From Ectorhizobium quercum (lineage in GTDB: Bacteria > Pseudomonadota > Alphaproteobacteria > Rhizobiales > Rhizobiaceae), in assembly GCF_026552795.1 (NCBI RefSeq), contig NZ_JANFPI010000002.1:124001-188000 (forward strand): DNA of 64,000 nt, given 5' to 3'. Below the pieces are notes generated by a model, which worked only from the letters and a program-made list of their open reading frames with translations, did no database searches and was not told where the DNA came from. Position 1 is the first letter of the stretch. Every line of letters starts with the position of its first letter. The translations under genes were made by a program, and so were the position numbers. Shown here piece by piece: positions 1-9,274 of this stretch.

Positions 1-260
1 CCAACCATCGAGGTCGCGAAGCGGATCATCCGCTTGGCGACGCCGCCGTGGGTGAGGAAGTTCCCGGCGAGGATGAAGAACGGGATCGCCATGATCTCGA
101 ACTTCTCGATGCCGGTGAACAGCTTCAGCGCGATGCTGTCCATCGGGATGTTGGTGAAGGCGAACAGGAAGCTGAACACCGTCAGGCCGAGCGCGATGGA
201 AACCGGCATGCCCGTCGCGAGCAGGACGGCGAGGATTGCGAAGATGATGAGGGCGGTCAT
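1..260 (-). CDS. dctM: TRAP transporter large permease DctM, N-terminal part
   Basis: This is the start of the large membrane subunit of a TRAP transporter, the secondary carrier that moves the substrate across the inner membrane. Only the first 86 codons are in the window and the gene runs off the left edge. The visible protein begins MTALIIFAILAVLLATGMPV, a hydrophobic helix, followed by a segment with IEKFEIMAIPFFILAGN, which is typical of DctM. Its ATG overlaps the stop of dctQ by four bases (ATGA), so the two are translationally coupled. Substrate cannot be read from this subunit. Confidence 0.9.
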   Translation of the reverse strand, partial: MTALIIFAILAVLLATGMPVSIALGLTVFSFLFAFTNIPMDSIALKLFTGIEKFEIMAIPFFILAGNFLTHGGVAKRMIRFATSMV

Positions 261-889
261 GCGCGGCCTCCCTGATGGGTATCGGCGCCCTCATCCCCGA
301 TCCCGTCCACGGCACCGTGGTCGTGATGGGCGATGTAGCCGGTGGTGAGATAGAGATAAAGCGCCTGGATGAAGCGGAAGCACATCAGCGCCGAGCCGAG
401 CGGCACGGCCAGGTAGACGATCCACATCGGCATTTCGAGGTCGGCCGAAATCTGTCCGCCTCTCCAGACGTGATAGACGAAGTCGGTGCCGATCCAGGTG
501 ATGATCGCGGTGAACAGGATGCCGCCGGACATGGCGATGGAAGTGACGATCCTGCGCCATTTCTCGTTGAGGCGGATCACCAGCATGTCGACGCCGACAT
601 GGATGCCCTGCCGCACGCCGTAGGCGGCGCCGAACTTGGCCATCCACACGAACAGGTAGATACAGGCCTCCTGCGCCCAGGTCAGCTTGAGCGAGTTGAT
701 GGAACGGAAGGTCGAACGCGCCCAGGCCATCAGGGTGGGCATGTCGTTGGCCCGGCCAAAGGCCACGAGATCGGCGGCGAAGCCGATGGAAAAACGGTGA
801 ACGACCGCGACGAAGATCAACACCACGGCGGCAGCCATGAGAAAGGAGATCAGGATTTCTTCGAAACGGTCGAGGATGCGCAGCAACAT
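257..889 (-). CDS. dctQ: TRAP transporter small permease DctQ
   Basis: This is the small membrane subunit of the TRAP transporter, which holds the periplasmic binding protein against the large permease. The product is about 210 residues with four predicted membrane helices. A conserved-looking Trp/Phe-rich stretch lies near WAQEACIYLFVWMAKFGAAY, and the long loops between helices are usual in DctQ. I chose the ATG at 889 because GAGGT lies just upstream. An in-frame ATG at 931 would add 14 residues and cannot be excluded. The gene lies between dctP and dctM in one minus-strand operon. Confidence 0.88.
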   Translation of the reverse strand: MLLRILDRFEEILISFLMAAAVVLIFVAVVHRFSIGFAADLVAFGRANDMPTLMAWARSTFRSINSLKLTWAQEACIYLFVWMAKFGAAYGVRQGIHVGVDMLVIRLNEKWRRIVTSIAMSGGILFTAIITWIGTDFVYHVWRGGQISADLEMPMWIVYLAVPLGSALMCFRFIQALYLYLTTGYIAHHDHGAVDGIGDEGADTHQGGRA

Positions 890-973
890 GGCAAACCTCG
901 TCTCAAAAAAGGGGGGCGCCCCGGGGTTCATACCCTGACGCCGCCCCGAGGGTTCCCTTCCGGGAAAACGGGC

Positions 974-1978
974 TTATTCGATGCCCAGAACGGTGTAGGC
1001 CTGCTTGATCAGGTCGGGGCCGATGCGGCTTGCCGTCTGGTCGTGGACCGGGCGAAGGGCTTCCACCCATTCCGCGCGCTCGTCCTCGGAAAGTTCGTGG
1101 AACTGGGTACGGCCAGCGGCCTTCATCTGCTCCATCGCCCAGTCGTTCTCTTCCTTGGCGATCGAGTTGGCATAGACGGTCGCCTCCGCCATCGCGCGGT
1201 CGAGCTTCTCGCGAAGCGCCGGGTCCAGCCCTTCCCAGAAGTTCTTGTTGACGATGACCGCGTAGCCCAGATAGCCGTGGTTGGAGAGCGTGGCGTGCTT
1301 CTGCACCTCGTGCATCTTCTGGGTGAACATATTGGACGGCGGGTTTTCGGTGCCGTCGACGACGCCGGTCTGCAATGCCTGATAGACCTCCGAGAAGGCC
1401 ATGACCTGCGGCACGGCGTTCAGCGCCTGCATCTGCGCCTCGAGGATCTTCGAGGACTGGATGCGCATCTTCAGGCCGAGGAAATCATCCGGCGTGTGGA
1501 TCGGCGAATTGGCCGACATCACCTTGAAGCCGTTGTCCCAGTAGGCCAGCCCCTTGATGCCCTTGTCCTCCAGCATGCCCAGAAGGCTCTTGCCGACTTC
1601 ACCGTCGGTGATCTTGCGCAGGTCGTCGTAGCCGTTCATCAGGAAGGGCAGGTCGAAGATTTCGAACTGCTGGACGCCGAGGGGGCCGAACTTCGCCAGC
1701 GACGGCGCAAGCATCTGCACCGCGCCGAGTTGCAGCGCCTCGAGCTCTTCCTTGTCCTTGTAGAGCTGCGAATTCGGATAGACCTCCACGGAAACGGCGC
1801 CGTCGGTATATTGCTCGGCGAGTTCCTTGAACTTCAGCGCTCCCTTGCCCTTGGGCGTATCGGGGGCGACGACATGGCTGAACTTGATGACGACGGGGTT
1901 GGCGAGAGCCGGCAGAGCGGTGGCGAGCGCAATGGCGGCGGCGCCCGCAAGGCGGGCCAGTGTGCGACGGGTAAGCAT
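974..1978 (-). CDS. dctP: TRAP transporter periplasmic substrate-binding protein DctP
   Basis: This is the extracytoplasmic solute receptor of the TRAP system. The 334-residue product starts at the ATG at 1978, which has a strong GGAGGA ribosome-binding site. A signal peptide (MLTRRTLARLAGAAAIALA, cleaved near ALPALA) precedes a mature domain that begins NPVVIKFSHVVAPDTPKG, typical of the DctP branch. The conserved substrate-binding arginine is probably the one in GLKMRIQSS. Similarity to the dicarboxylate branch and the neighbouring DctS/DctR-like regulators suggest a C4-dicarboxylate or similar organic acid as substrate, which is an inference. The gene is first in the dctPQM operon and divergent from the sensor kinase gene. 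Confidence 0.92.
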   Translation of the reverse strand: MLTRRTLARLAGAAAIALATALPALANPVVIKFSHVVAPDTPKGKGALKFKELAEQYTDGAVSVEVYPNSQLYKDKEELEALQLGAVQMLAPSLAKFGPLGVQQFEIFDLPFLMNGYDDLRKITDGEVGKSLLGMLEDKGIKGLAYWDNGFKVMSANSPIHTPDDFLGLKMRIQSSKILEAQMQALNAVPQVMAFSEVYQALQTGVVDGTENPPSNMFTQKMHEVQKHATLSNHGYLGYAVIVNKNFWEGLDPALREKLDRAMAEATVYANSIAKEENDWAMEQMKAAGRTQFHELSEDERAEWVEALRPVHDQTASRIGPDLIKQAYTVLGIE

Positions 1979-2027
1979 GTGATGTCCTCCGTTTATCCCG
2001 CCCTCCCGCGGCGGGTCTGCCATCTTC

Positions 2028-2075
2028 TTGTCACACGGGTCACAATTCCGCTATTGTGGTTTTCCGCAATAGCGG
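2028..2075. promoter_or_regulatory. Two adjacent palindromes in the dctP/dctS divergent region
   Basis: Two inverted repeats lie in the space between dctP and dctS. The first, TTGTCACACGGGTCACAA (2028-2045), is palindromic at seven of nine paired positions. The second (2048-2075) has arms CCGCTATTG and CAATAGCGG plus an inner GG/CC pair around a TTTT centre, with one mismatched pair. They sit where a DctR-type regulator would control both transcription units. Binding by DctR is an inference. Confidence 0.5.
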
Positions 2076-2165
2076 GCGCCGAAGCCATTCCGGAAAATGC
2101 AGAAACGGAATCGCGGGCACGGGCTCGAAGTGTGGGAGCATTTCCGCGATCGGGAGGTGGAGGAA

Positions 2166-4223
2166 ATGGTCCGATGGTGCGGCGGAGGAGACACGCAGCC
2201 GGTGATGTCCGACATGAGCAAAGTCGAATCCGCGGCCGGACGGCCGGACCCGGATTTGCCCGGTGCCGTCCCCTGGGCGCTTGAAAACGCCGTTCCCCAG
2301 CGCCGGATAGACCTTCTTTCCCTCGTTCCGCTGGTGGCGATCATCGCACTGGTCGGACTGGTGTGGGCGCTGGTCTGGGCCGTCAGCCGCAGCGAAAACG
2401 AACAGGCGCGGCTCAAGCTCGCAACCGATGCGCTCTGGGTCGAGCAGACGCTGCGCTTCCAGCTCAATATCGACGAGGACATGCTCGTCAGCCTGGCGAT
2501 GGACACGGTCGGCGGCATCGACATGGCGACGATGGACGCCCGGGCACGCAGCCATATCGTCACCAATCCCGAAGCGCTGGCCATCGTCTGGCATGACGCG
2601 GAAGGCGCAAGGATGCGCTCGCTGCCCGGCGACGGCGCGCCGACGGACGACGCTCTGGTCATGCAGCTCCTCCAGATCGAGGCGCAGCCCTCACGCCCCG
2701 TCTACGGCGCGGTCAGCCCGCAGGGCATCGTCTCCATCGGCATGAAGCTGCCCGAGCGTGCCGGCGTCCTGACCGCGACCGTTTCCATGCCGCTGCTGCT
2801 CCAGAGGCACCTGCCCTGGTGGATCGCCGAGCAATACGGCGTCCGGATCGTCGGTGCCGACGACACCGTGCTGGCCACGCGGCAACGGCTGCAACCCGAC
2901 CCTGCCAATCCGTCGCACACGATCAGTTTCGATCCGCCTCTGCACGGCATCTGGCTGCACATCAATGCCTACGACCGGCCGGCGGGCTTCCGCTCGGCGG
3001 CGCTGTTCGGCGCCATTGCGGGCCTGGCAGCCTTCGCGATCCTGGCGCTGGTGGTGCTGTTCCGCTCCGCCCAGCGCCGCCGCGCCGTGGAGCTGCAACT
3101 GCGCGGCGAAACGGCGTTCCGCCGCTCGATGGAGGAAAGCCTGACCGTGGGATTGCGCGCCAAGGACCATCGGGGCCGCATTCTGTTCGTCAACCCGGCC
3201 TTCTGCAATCTGGTCGGCTGGCGGGCGGAGGAACTGGTCGGGCGCGATCCGCCCATGCCCTACTGGGACCGGGCGACGCTGACGGAAACCCAGGAGCGCC
3301 ATCGCAAGCTGGCCGCCGGCGGCGCCGTCAGCCAGAGTTTCGAGACCCGCTTCTGCCACCGCGACGGGCACGAGATCGACGTGCAGGTCTTCGAGGCACC
3401 GCTGATCGACGCGCGCGGCGTCCATCGCGGCTGGATGGGATCGGTCATCGACATCACCGAGGCCAAGCGCGCCGCCCGCCTCGCACGCGCCCAGGACGAG
3501 ACGATGGCCCGCACGGGCCGGCTGGTGACGCTGGGAGAAATGGCCTCGACGCTGGCGCACGAACTGAACCAGCCGCTTTCCTCCATCGCCTCCTATGCCG
3601 CCGGCATGCTGAACCTGATGGAACGCGGCGATCCCGATCCCAAGACCCTGAAGGACGCGACGGCCAAACTGGCGCAACAGGCCGGGCGCGCCGGACTGAT
3701 CATCCGCCGCATCCAGGATCTGGTGAAAAAACGCGAGCCGAAATTCATCGAAACCCGGCTCGACGAGGTGATCGCCGAAACGCTCGGCTTCCTCGATGCC
3801 GATGCGCGCGAGCACCGGGTCAGGCTGAAGGCGCAGAGCACGCCGGTTCCGCCCGTCACGGCGGATCGCATCCTGCTGGAACAGGTTTTGATCAACCTGA
3901 TCCGCAACGGAATGGAGGCCATGTCCGAACGCCGCCACGGCGACGAGGTGACGGTCCACCTGCGCGAACAGGACGGTCAGGCGGTGATCGAGGTGGTCGA
4001 TCAGGGCAGCGGCATCGCCCCCGGCCTCGACAACCGCCTGTTCGATGCCTTTGCCACCACCAAGGCGCAGGGCATGGGCATGGGGCTGAAAATCTGCCGC
4101 TCCATCATCGAGCTGCATCGCGGGCAGCTCACCCACCGGCCCGCGCCGGGAGGCGGCACGGTCTTCCGCGTCAGCCTGCCGCTGGCAGGCCCGGAAACCG
4201 GCGTCACGGAGGAAGCCGCATGA
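2166..4223 (+). CDS. dctS: DctS-like PAS-containing sensor histidine kinase
   Basis: This is a membrane sensor kinase that probably controls the divergent dctPQM operon. With the start at 2166 (preceded by GGAGGTGGAGGA) the protein has 685 residues; 2205 is another possible start. One helix (LVPLVAIIALVGLVWALVWA) and a second (GAIAGLAAFAILALVVLF) flank a periplasmic sensor region. A cytoplasmic PAS domain follows (LFVNPAFCNLVGW), then the phospho-acceptor region LAHELNQPLSSIASY with its His near residue 465. The ATPase end has the N box NLIRNGMEAM and a G box (DQGSGIAP). Its stop overlaps the dctR start by ATGA. The arrangement matches DctS/DctR opposite dctPQM in Rhodobacter capsulatus. Confidence 0.85.
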   Translation: MVRWCGGGDTQPVMSDMSKVESAAGRPDPDLPGAVPWALENAVPQRRIDLLSLVPLVAIIALVGLVWALVWAVSRSENEQARLKLATDALWVEQTLRFQLNIDEDMLVSLAMDTVGGIDMATMDARARSHIVTNPEALAIVWHDAEGARMRSLPGDGAPTDDALVMQLLQIEAQPSRPVYGAVSPQGIVSIGMKLPERAGVLTATVSMPLLLQRHLPWWIAEQYGVRIVGADDTVLATRQRLQPDPANPSHTISFDPPLHGIWLHINAYDRPAGFRSAALFGAIAGLAAFAILALVVLFRSAQRRRAVELQLRGETAFRRSMEESLTVGLRAKDHRGRILFVNPAFCNLVGWRAEELVGRDPPMPYWDRATLTETQERHRKLAAGGAVSQSFETRFCHRDGHEIDVQVFEAPLIDARGVHRGWMGSVIDITEAKRAARLARAQDETMARTGRLVTLGEMASTLAHELNQPLSSIASYAAGMLNLMERGDPDPKTLKDATAKLAQQAGRAGLIIRRIQDLVKKREPKFIETRLDEVIAETLGFLDADAREHRVRLKAQSTPVPPVTADRILLEQVLINLIRNGMEAMSERRHGDEVTVHLREQDGQAVIEVVDQGSGIAPGLDNRLFDAFATTKAQGMGMGLKICRSIIELHRGQLTHRPAPGGGTVFRVSLPLAGPETGVTEEAA

Positions 4224-4852
4224 ACGGTATGATCGACATCGTCGACGACGAGGATGCGATCCGCGATTCGCTGGCCTTCCTGCTGGCTTCGCGCGGCCTG
4301 CAGGCGCGCGTGTGGGCCTCCGGCGAGGCCTTCCTCGGCGCCCAGCCGCTCGACGACATGGCCTGCATCATCATGGATGTGCGGATGGGCGGGCTTTCCG
4401 GGCCCGAGGTCTACGAGCGCCTGCGCGCGATGGGCTCCGTGGTGCCGGTAATCTTCCTGACGGGCCATGCCGACGTGCCCGTGGCGGTGCGCACGCTCAA
4501 GGCCGGCGCCTTCGATTTCGTCGAGAAACCCTTCAACGACAACCAGATCGTCGATCTGGCGCTGAACGCCATTGCCGCGGGTAATGCCGCCCAGGCCGAG
4601 GCGGAAACGCAGCGCGACCTCGCTGCCCGGCGCGCCACCCTTTCCGCCCGCGAACAGGAGGTCATGGCGCTGATGCTGACCGGGGCGATGAACAAGCAGA
4701 TCGCCGACGCGCTCGGCATCGCGATGCGCACGGTCGAGGTCCATCGCGGCCGCGTGCTGTCCAAGATGGGGGTCCGCAACGCGCTGGAACTGGCCGCGCT
4801 GATCGGCCCCGAGATACGCGACAAGGCCGGAATGACGGGCTGGCGAGTATAA
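4220..4852 (+). CDS. dctR: DctR-like FixJ/NarL-family response regulator
   Basis: This is the response regulator paired with the upstream kinase, coupled to it by an ATGA overlap. The 210-residue protein has a receiver domain with the acidic pair DDEDAIRDS, phospho-acceptor Asp near residue 53 (IIMDVRMGG) and the conserved Lys in VEKPF. A LuxR-type helix-turn-helix follows (LSAREQEVMALMLTGAMNKQ to RTVEVHRGRVLSKMGV). Domain order and length are those of FixJ/DctR proteins. By analogy with R. capsulatus it should activate dctPQM, possibly through the palindromes at 2028-2075. Confidence 0.87.
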   Translation: MNGMIDIVDDEDAIRDSLAFLLASRGLQARVWASGEAFLGAQPLDDMACIIMDVRMGGLSGPEVYERLRAMGSVVPVIFLTGHADVPVAVRTLKAGAFDFVEKPFNDNQIVDLALNAIAAGNAAQAEAETQRDLAARRATLSAREQEVMALMLTGAMNKQIADALGIAMRTVEVHRGRVLSKMGVRNALELAALIGPEIRDKAGMTGWRV

Positions 4853-4881
4853 GAGGAAGCTGCCGCCCTCCAGTCCGCCCG

Positions 4882-6294
4882 CTACTCGCGGCCAGCAGGG
4901 TGGGCCCGCTCTTCGGTCAGGCCGAAACGCACGACGACCTTCAATCCGCGACCGCCCGCGCCACTGTCGAGCACGACGGTTCCGCCATAGAGCGAGGCGA
5001 TTTCCTCGACGATCGGCAGGCCGAGACCCGTTCCCGCCGTTTCCGAACCCTCGTCGCGCACGAACCGGGTCAGCATCGCGCCGCGCCGTTCGGGCGCAAT
5101 GCCCGGCCCGTTGTCCTCCACTTCCAGCCGGGCAGTGCCGTCCGCGCGAACACAGCGCACCGTAACTTCCGCCCCGTGTCCGGCATAGGCGATGGCGTTT
5201 TCGATCAGGTTGCGAAGCAGTTCGCCGATCAGCAGCGGTTCCGCCCGCACATGAACCGCCTCGTCGCCCTCGAAGCCGAGGTCGATCCCGGCTTCGGCGG
5301 CGGCGGGCACATGCTCGGCGGTCGCCAGCCGGGCGGTAGCGGTCAGGTCGATCTCGCCCTTCGGCTGCTGCCTGCCGGTCGCGGCGGCATCCAGCCGCGC
5401 CAGCGTCAGCAATTGCGCCAGGATGCGCTCGGCCCTCGCCACCGCATCGTCTCCCTTGCGAACGGCTTCGCGCGCTTCGTCGAGCGAGGTTGCGCGCATG
5501 GCAAGCGCAAGCTGGGTGCGCACGACGGCAAGAGGCGTGCGCAACTGGTGGCTGGCATTGCCCGTGAACTGGCGCAGCGCCTTCAGCGCGCCGCCGAGAC
5601 GCTCCATGAAGGTGTTGACCGTTTCCACCAGCCCTTCCACTTCGCTGGGCACGGCCTGGTCGATCAACTGGAGATCGTCGGGGTTGCGCTGGGCGATGGT
5701 CTCGCCGAGCCGGTGCAGCGGCCGCAGCGAAACGGTTACGGCGATCCACACGATGGTCCCTGCCCCGGCGATCATCATCAGAAGCCGCAGCGCGGAATGC
5801 AGCAGGATCGCCTCGGAAAGCTGCCGTCGCGCGATCGTCGTCTCGGCAACCGTAACGACGAAGGGAACGGACCGGATGCCAGTGGATGCGGACCGCTGCA
5901 ACGTCGCGACGCGGATCGGCTCGCCACGGAACGTGTCGTTGGCGAACGCCGTCACCTGCCCGGCGGGAACGCCGACGACGGGCAGTTGCTGGTAGCCGGT
6001 GATGAAGGTTCCGGGCGGCCCGTCCACCCGGTAGAAGACGCGGTCCTGCGCCGCCGAGGTCAGCATTTCCAGCGCGACATAGGGAATGTCGACTTCCAGC
6101 GAGCCGTCCTCCGCCACGACCACGCGCTCGGCGATGGCGAGCGCCGAGCCCGTCAGCACCCGGTCCGAAACCGTCTGCGCGGTCTGGACGGCATCGCGCC
6201 AGGTATCGACGAGCGCCAGCACCCCCATGACCACCGTGGCGATCAGCAGCCAGGCCAGCAGGCGGCCACGCAACGAATGGCCGAAGCGCTTCAT
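4882..6294 (-). CDS. tctE: TctE-like sensor histidine kinase
   Basis: This is a membrane histidine kinase of the TctE/QseC type. The 470-residue protein begins MKRFGHSLRGRLLAWLLIAT, an N-terminal helix leading into a 2CSK_N-type periplasmic region and a second helix (SALRLLMMIAGAGTIVWIAV). A HAMP-like linker, a His box (NASHQLRTPLAVVRTQLALA) and an ATPase domain with DNGPGIAPE and GTGLGLPIVEEIA complete it. It overlaps its response regulator by ATGA and is convergent with dctR. Its position beside tctCBA points to control of tricarboxylate uptake. That assignment is from context. Confidence 0.85.
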   Translation of the reverse strand: MKRFGHSLRGRLLAWLLIATVVMGVLALVDTWRDAVQTAQTVSDRVLTGSALAIAERVVVAEDGSLEVDIPYVALEMLTSAAQDRVFYRVDGPPGTFITGYQQLPVVGVPAGQVTAFANDTFRGEPIRVATLQRSASTGIRSVPFVVTVAETTIARRQLSEAILLHSALRLLMMIAGAGTIVWIAVTVSLRPLHRLGETIAQRNPDDLQLIDQAVPSEVEGLVETVNTFMERLGGALKALRQFTGNASHQLRTPLAVVRTQLALAMRATSLDEAREAVRKGDDAVARAERILAQLLTLARLDAAATGRQQPKGEIDLTATARLATAEHVPAAAEAGIDLGFEGDEAVHVRAEPLLIGELLRNLIENAIAYAGHGAEVTVRCVRADGTARLEVEDNGPGIAPERRGAMLTRFVRDEGSETAGTGLGLPIVEEIASLYGGTVVLDSGAGGRGLKVVVRFGLTEERAHPAGRE

Positions 6295-6974
6295 TCCGCG
6301 CGCCCGTCGAAAGCCCTGTCGACATAATAACCGATGCCGCGCGCCGTCTTGACCGTCAGCCCGTGCGGCGCGAGGCGACGGCGCAGGCGGCTTATATATT
6401 GCTCAATGGCGTTCAGGCTCAGATCCTCGTCGAAGCCGATCAGCGACTGCATGATGGCCTCCTTGGAGACCACCTTGCCGGCCCGCAGGAACAGCGTTTC
6501 GAGCACCGCCCGCTCCCGTGCCGGAATGTCGAGGGGCACGCCTGCGGCGGAAAAGGCGCGCGACACCAGATCGAAGGTCACGGCGCCGCACACGATCGTC
6601 GAGGCCCGAAGGCCCGCCTGCCGCCGGAGCAGGACCCGGATGCGCGCCTCCAGTTCGCTGACGTCGAAGGGCTTGGTCAGATAGTCGTCCGCGCCGAGAT
6701 CGAGACCGCGCACGCGCTCCTCCGGCGCGCCGCGCGCCGTCAGGACGAGGATCGCCGTGCGGTTCTGCCGTCCGCGGATCGCCTTCAACACCTCGAGACC
6801 GTCCATTTCCGGCAGGTTCAGGTCGAGCACGACGAGATCGAAGGCCTCCGCCGTGATGGCGGCAAGCGCGGACGCGCCGTCGCCGACCGCATCGACGGCG
6901 TAGCCGCTGCCGCGCAGAATGGCGAGCAGCCCGTCGGCCAGCGCCTCATTGTCCTCGACCAGCAGCAAACGCAC
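6291..6974 (-). CDS. tctD: TctD-like OmpR-family response regulator
   Basis: This response regulator is cotranscribed with the kinase gene it overlaps. I chose the GTG at 6974, giving VRLLLVEDNEALADG and 227 residues, because GGAGGGGG lies just upstream. The receiver carries the acidic pair ED, a phospho-acceptor Asp in VVLDLNLPEMDG and a Lys in LTKPF. The C-terminal winged helix contains LSLNAIEQYISRLRRRL and ends with the usual TARGIGYYVD. It belongs to the QseB/PmrA/TctD branch. Members of that branch bind CTTAA direct repeats like the one at 8141-8162. Confidence 0.87.
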   Translation of the reverse strand: MRLLLVEDNEALADGLLAILRGSGYAVDAVGDGASALAAITAEAFDLVVLDLNLPEMDGLEVLKAIRGRQNRTAILVLTARGAPEERVRGLDLGADDYLTKPFDVSELEARIRVLLRRQAGLRASTIVCGAVTFDLVSRAFSAAGVPLDIPARERAVLETLFLRAGKVVSKEAIMQSLIGFDEDLSLNAIEQYISRLRRRLAPHGLTVKTARGIGYYVDRAFDGRAE

Positions 6975-7051
6975 GTCAGTTCCCCCTCCCCGCCAGATTA
7001 TCCATGCTTGCGCCGCTTGTGAACACGCCATCGCTCCGGCATTATCGGCTT

Positions 7052-8119
7052 ATGCGCTTCGTCCACCTTTTTTGGATTGTCCTCGTCCTGGCGGCTCCGG
7101 CACGGGCGGCTCCCGTCGTCTTCCCGGCGCAATCCGGCGCGGAGAATGCGCCGGTGCTCACCATCTATTCCTCCCTCGACGAACCGCTGGCCCGCCCGAT
7201 GATCGAAGGCTTTCAGGCCGCGAACCCGGATGTCGCCGTTTCCTACGAGGACATGCTGACCGGCGAAATCTACGACCGGATCGTCAGCGAGACGGACAGC
7301 GGCCACAAGACGGCGGATTTCGCCTTCTCCTCGGCTATGGACCTCCAGATCAAGCTCAGCAACGACGGCTACGCCCAGCCGAGCGACCTGCCGATGAGCG
7401 ACGCATGGCCGGACTGGGCGAGCTGGCGCGACACCGCCTATGCGCTGACCTTCGAGCCGGCGGTCTTCGTCTATCACAAGCCGAGTTTCGCCGGCCGGTC
7501 GGCGCCGGCCACCCGCGCCGAGTTCGTCGATTTCCTGAAGACGAACGGGGATTCCGTCTTCGGCCGCATTGGCACCTATGACATCGAACGGTCCGGCGTG
7601 GGGTTCCTGTTCATGGCCCGCGACCAGGAACAGTTCAGCGACATCTGGGCCGTCATCCGCGCTATGGGCGAGGCCGGCGTCAAACTCTATTCGACCAGTC
7701 AGGCGATTCTCGAGCGCGTTTCGGACGGCCGCTTCCTGCTCGGCTACAATATTCTCGGCTCCTACGCCGCCGACTGGGCCTCGCGCCACCCGGATGTCGG
7801 CATCCTCCTGCCACGCGACTATACGGTGGTGATGTCGCGAATCGGCCTCGTGCCGCAGGCCGCCGCCGCTCCCGACCTCGGGCGCCGCTATCTGGCGTTC
7901 CTCATGTCGCGCGAAGGCCAGCAGATCATGGCACGGAAGCTGCAAATTCCCGCCGTCAGCCCCGAGGTCACGGGCGACAATACCGCGACCACGATGCATG
8001 AGATCCACGGCGCCCAGCTCAAGCCCGTTCCCGTCAGCCTCGGCCTCATGGTCTATTACGATCAGGTCAAGCGGACCCGGCTGATCAAGCGCTGGAACGA
8101 GACGCTGCGGCTGCAATAA
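7052..8119 (+). CDS. Periplasmic ABC-type substrate-binding protein next to tctDE
   Basis: This is a secreted binding protein of the iron/phosphoglycerate type (AfuA/PgtC-like fold). The ATG at 7052 gives a 355-residue protein with a signal peptide MRFVHLFWIVLVLAAPARAA. The mature part shows VLTIYSSLDEPLARPMIEGF and a late RRYLAFLMSREGQQIMARK, both usual in this group. No ABC permease or ATPase gene is near. It is divergent from tctDE and upstream of tctCBA. An orphan binding protein beside a kinase with a periplasmic sensor region may feed ligand information to the kinase, as PgtC does for PgtB. That role is an inference. Confidence 0.75.
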   Translation: MRFVHLFWIVLVLAAPARAAPVVFPAQSGAENAPVLTIYSSLDEPLARPMIEGFQAANPDVAVSYEDMLTGEIYDRIVSETDSGHKTADFAFSSAMDLQIKLSNDGYAQPSDLPMSDAWPDWASWRDTAYALTFEPAVFVYHKPSFAGRSAPATRAEFVDFLKTNGDSVFGRIGTYDIERSGVGFLFMARDQEQFSDIWAVIRAMGEAGVKLYSTSQAILERVSDGRFLLGYNILGSYAADWASRHPDVGILLPRDYTVVMSRIGLVPQAAAAPDLGRRYLAFLMSREGQQIMARKLQIPAVSPEVTGDNTATTMHEIHGAQLKPVPVSLGLMVYYDQVKRTRLIKRWNETLRLQ

Positions 8120-8140
8120 GCCCAGCATCGTCCTTCGTCC

Positions 8141-8162
8141 GTCAGCTAAATGTCAGCTTAAT
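8141..8162 (+). promoter_or_regulatory. Probable TctD box: 11-bp direct repeat upstream of tctC
   Basis: Two 11-base units, GTCAGCTAAAT and GTCAGCTTAAT, follow one another directly. They contain CTAAA-N6-CTTAA, close to the CTTAA-N6-CTTAA consensus of QseB/PmrA-type regulators, and the 11-bp period suits an OmpR-family dimer. The site is about 170 bases upstream of the tctC start. The cognate-type regulator is encoded at 6291-6974. Binding is inferred. Confidence 0.55.
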
Positions 8163-8329
8163 GTGGTGGCTTATGCCATTCCGTTTTTCGTGGAGGCGAA
8201 AGGCGGGGTGACTCGGGAGGAGTCGAAACCGGCGCGGCCACGATCCATTCGGCCGCCCTTCTTCACGTTCGCTTCTTCCGTGTCCGTTCAATCATCCGCG
8301 TCGCGAACGCGGAAACGGAGGAAACGATC

Positions 8330-9274
8330 TTGAAGAAACTCTTTCTCGCCGCGCTCGTCGCCGGCTCTTTCTCGCTCCCGGCCGTCGCCGCCGACTACAC
8401 CATCATCGCTCCGGCCAATCCCGGCGGCGGATGGGACCAGACGGCCCGCACGATCCAGACCGTGCTGCAACAGGAAGGCATTTCCCGCAGCGTTCAGGTG
8501 CAGAACGTGCCCGGCGCCGGCGGCACCATCGGTCTCGCGCAGTTCGCGAGCCAGTCCAGGGGCAACCCGAACGCGCTCATCATCGGCGGTTACGTCATGG
8601 TCGGCGCCATCCTGACCAATAACGCGCCCGTCACCCTCACGGACGTGACGCCGATCGCCCGCCTGACCGGCGAATACGAGGCCATCGTCGTTCCGGCGTC
8701 CTCGCCGTTCCAGACCATCGGCGATCTCATCGAGGCGCTGAAGCAGAACCCCGGCTCGGTGTCCTGGGGCGGCGGCTCGGCCGGCGGCACCGACCACATC
8801 CTCGTCGGCCAGATCGCCAAGGCGGCCGGCGTCGATCCGACCAAGATCAACTACATCGCGTTTTCGGGGGGCGGCGAGGCGCTGGCGGCCATTCTCGGCA
8901 GCCAGGTTTCGGCCGGCGTTTCGGGTTATGGCGAGTTCGAATCGCAGATTCTGTCCGGCACGCTGCGCCTGCTCGCCATCTCCAGCGCCGAGCGCATCGA
9001 AGGCATCGACGGCCCGACGCTGAAGGAATCCGGCCTCGACGTGGTCGTGGAGAACTGGCGCATGGTCGCCGCCGCGCCGGGCATTACCGACGAGCAGAAG
9101 GACGCCATTACCGCCGACATCGAAAAGCTCGTCACCTCCGCAAGCTGGCAGGAAACGCTGAAGACCAAGGGCTGGCAGGACACCTATCTCGCCGGCCCCG
9201 CCTTCGAGGCGCAACTCGCCGAGGATATCGCCACGACGGAAGCCACCCTCAAGGATATCGGTCTGGTCAAATGA
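8330..9274 (+). CDS. tctC: Tripartite tricarboxylate transporter substrate-binding protein TctC
   Basis: This is the periplasmic receptor of a tripartite tricarboxylate transporter. The start codon is TTG, supported by a GGAGG site just upstream. The 314-residue protein has a signal peptide ([20 protein letters not shown]) and the family's early motif [14 protein letters not shown] later [14 protein letters not shown] also fits TctC. The stop overlaps the tctB start by four bases. Citrate or another tricarboxylate is the likely ligand but the sequence does not fix it, since TctC proteins are very diverse. Confidence 0.9.
   Translation: MKKLFLAALVAGSFSLPAVAADYTIIAPANPGGGWDQTARTIQTVLQQEGISRSVQVQNVPGAGGTIGLAQFASQSRGNPNALIIGGYVMVGAILTNNAPVTLTDVTPIARLTGEYEAIVVPASSPFQTIGDLIEALKQNPGSVSWGGGSAGGTDHILVGQIAKAAGVDPTKINYIAFSGGGEALAAILGSQVSAGVSGYGEFESQILSGTLRLLAISSAERIEGIDGPTLKESGLDVVVENWRMVAAAPGITDEQKDAITADIEKLVTSASWQETLKTKGWQDTYLAGPAFEAQLAEDIATTEATLKDIGLVK

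Noticed and set aside
275-2284. A 669-codon open frame on the plus strand opposite dctQ and dctP
   Set aside because: It is antisense to well-supported TRAP genes, has low-complexity composition rich in Asp, Gly and His, and has no family features; such frames arise from high GC at third positions.
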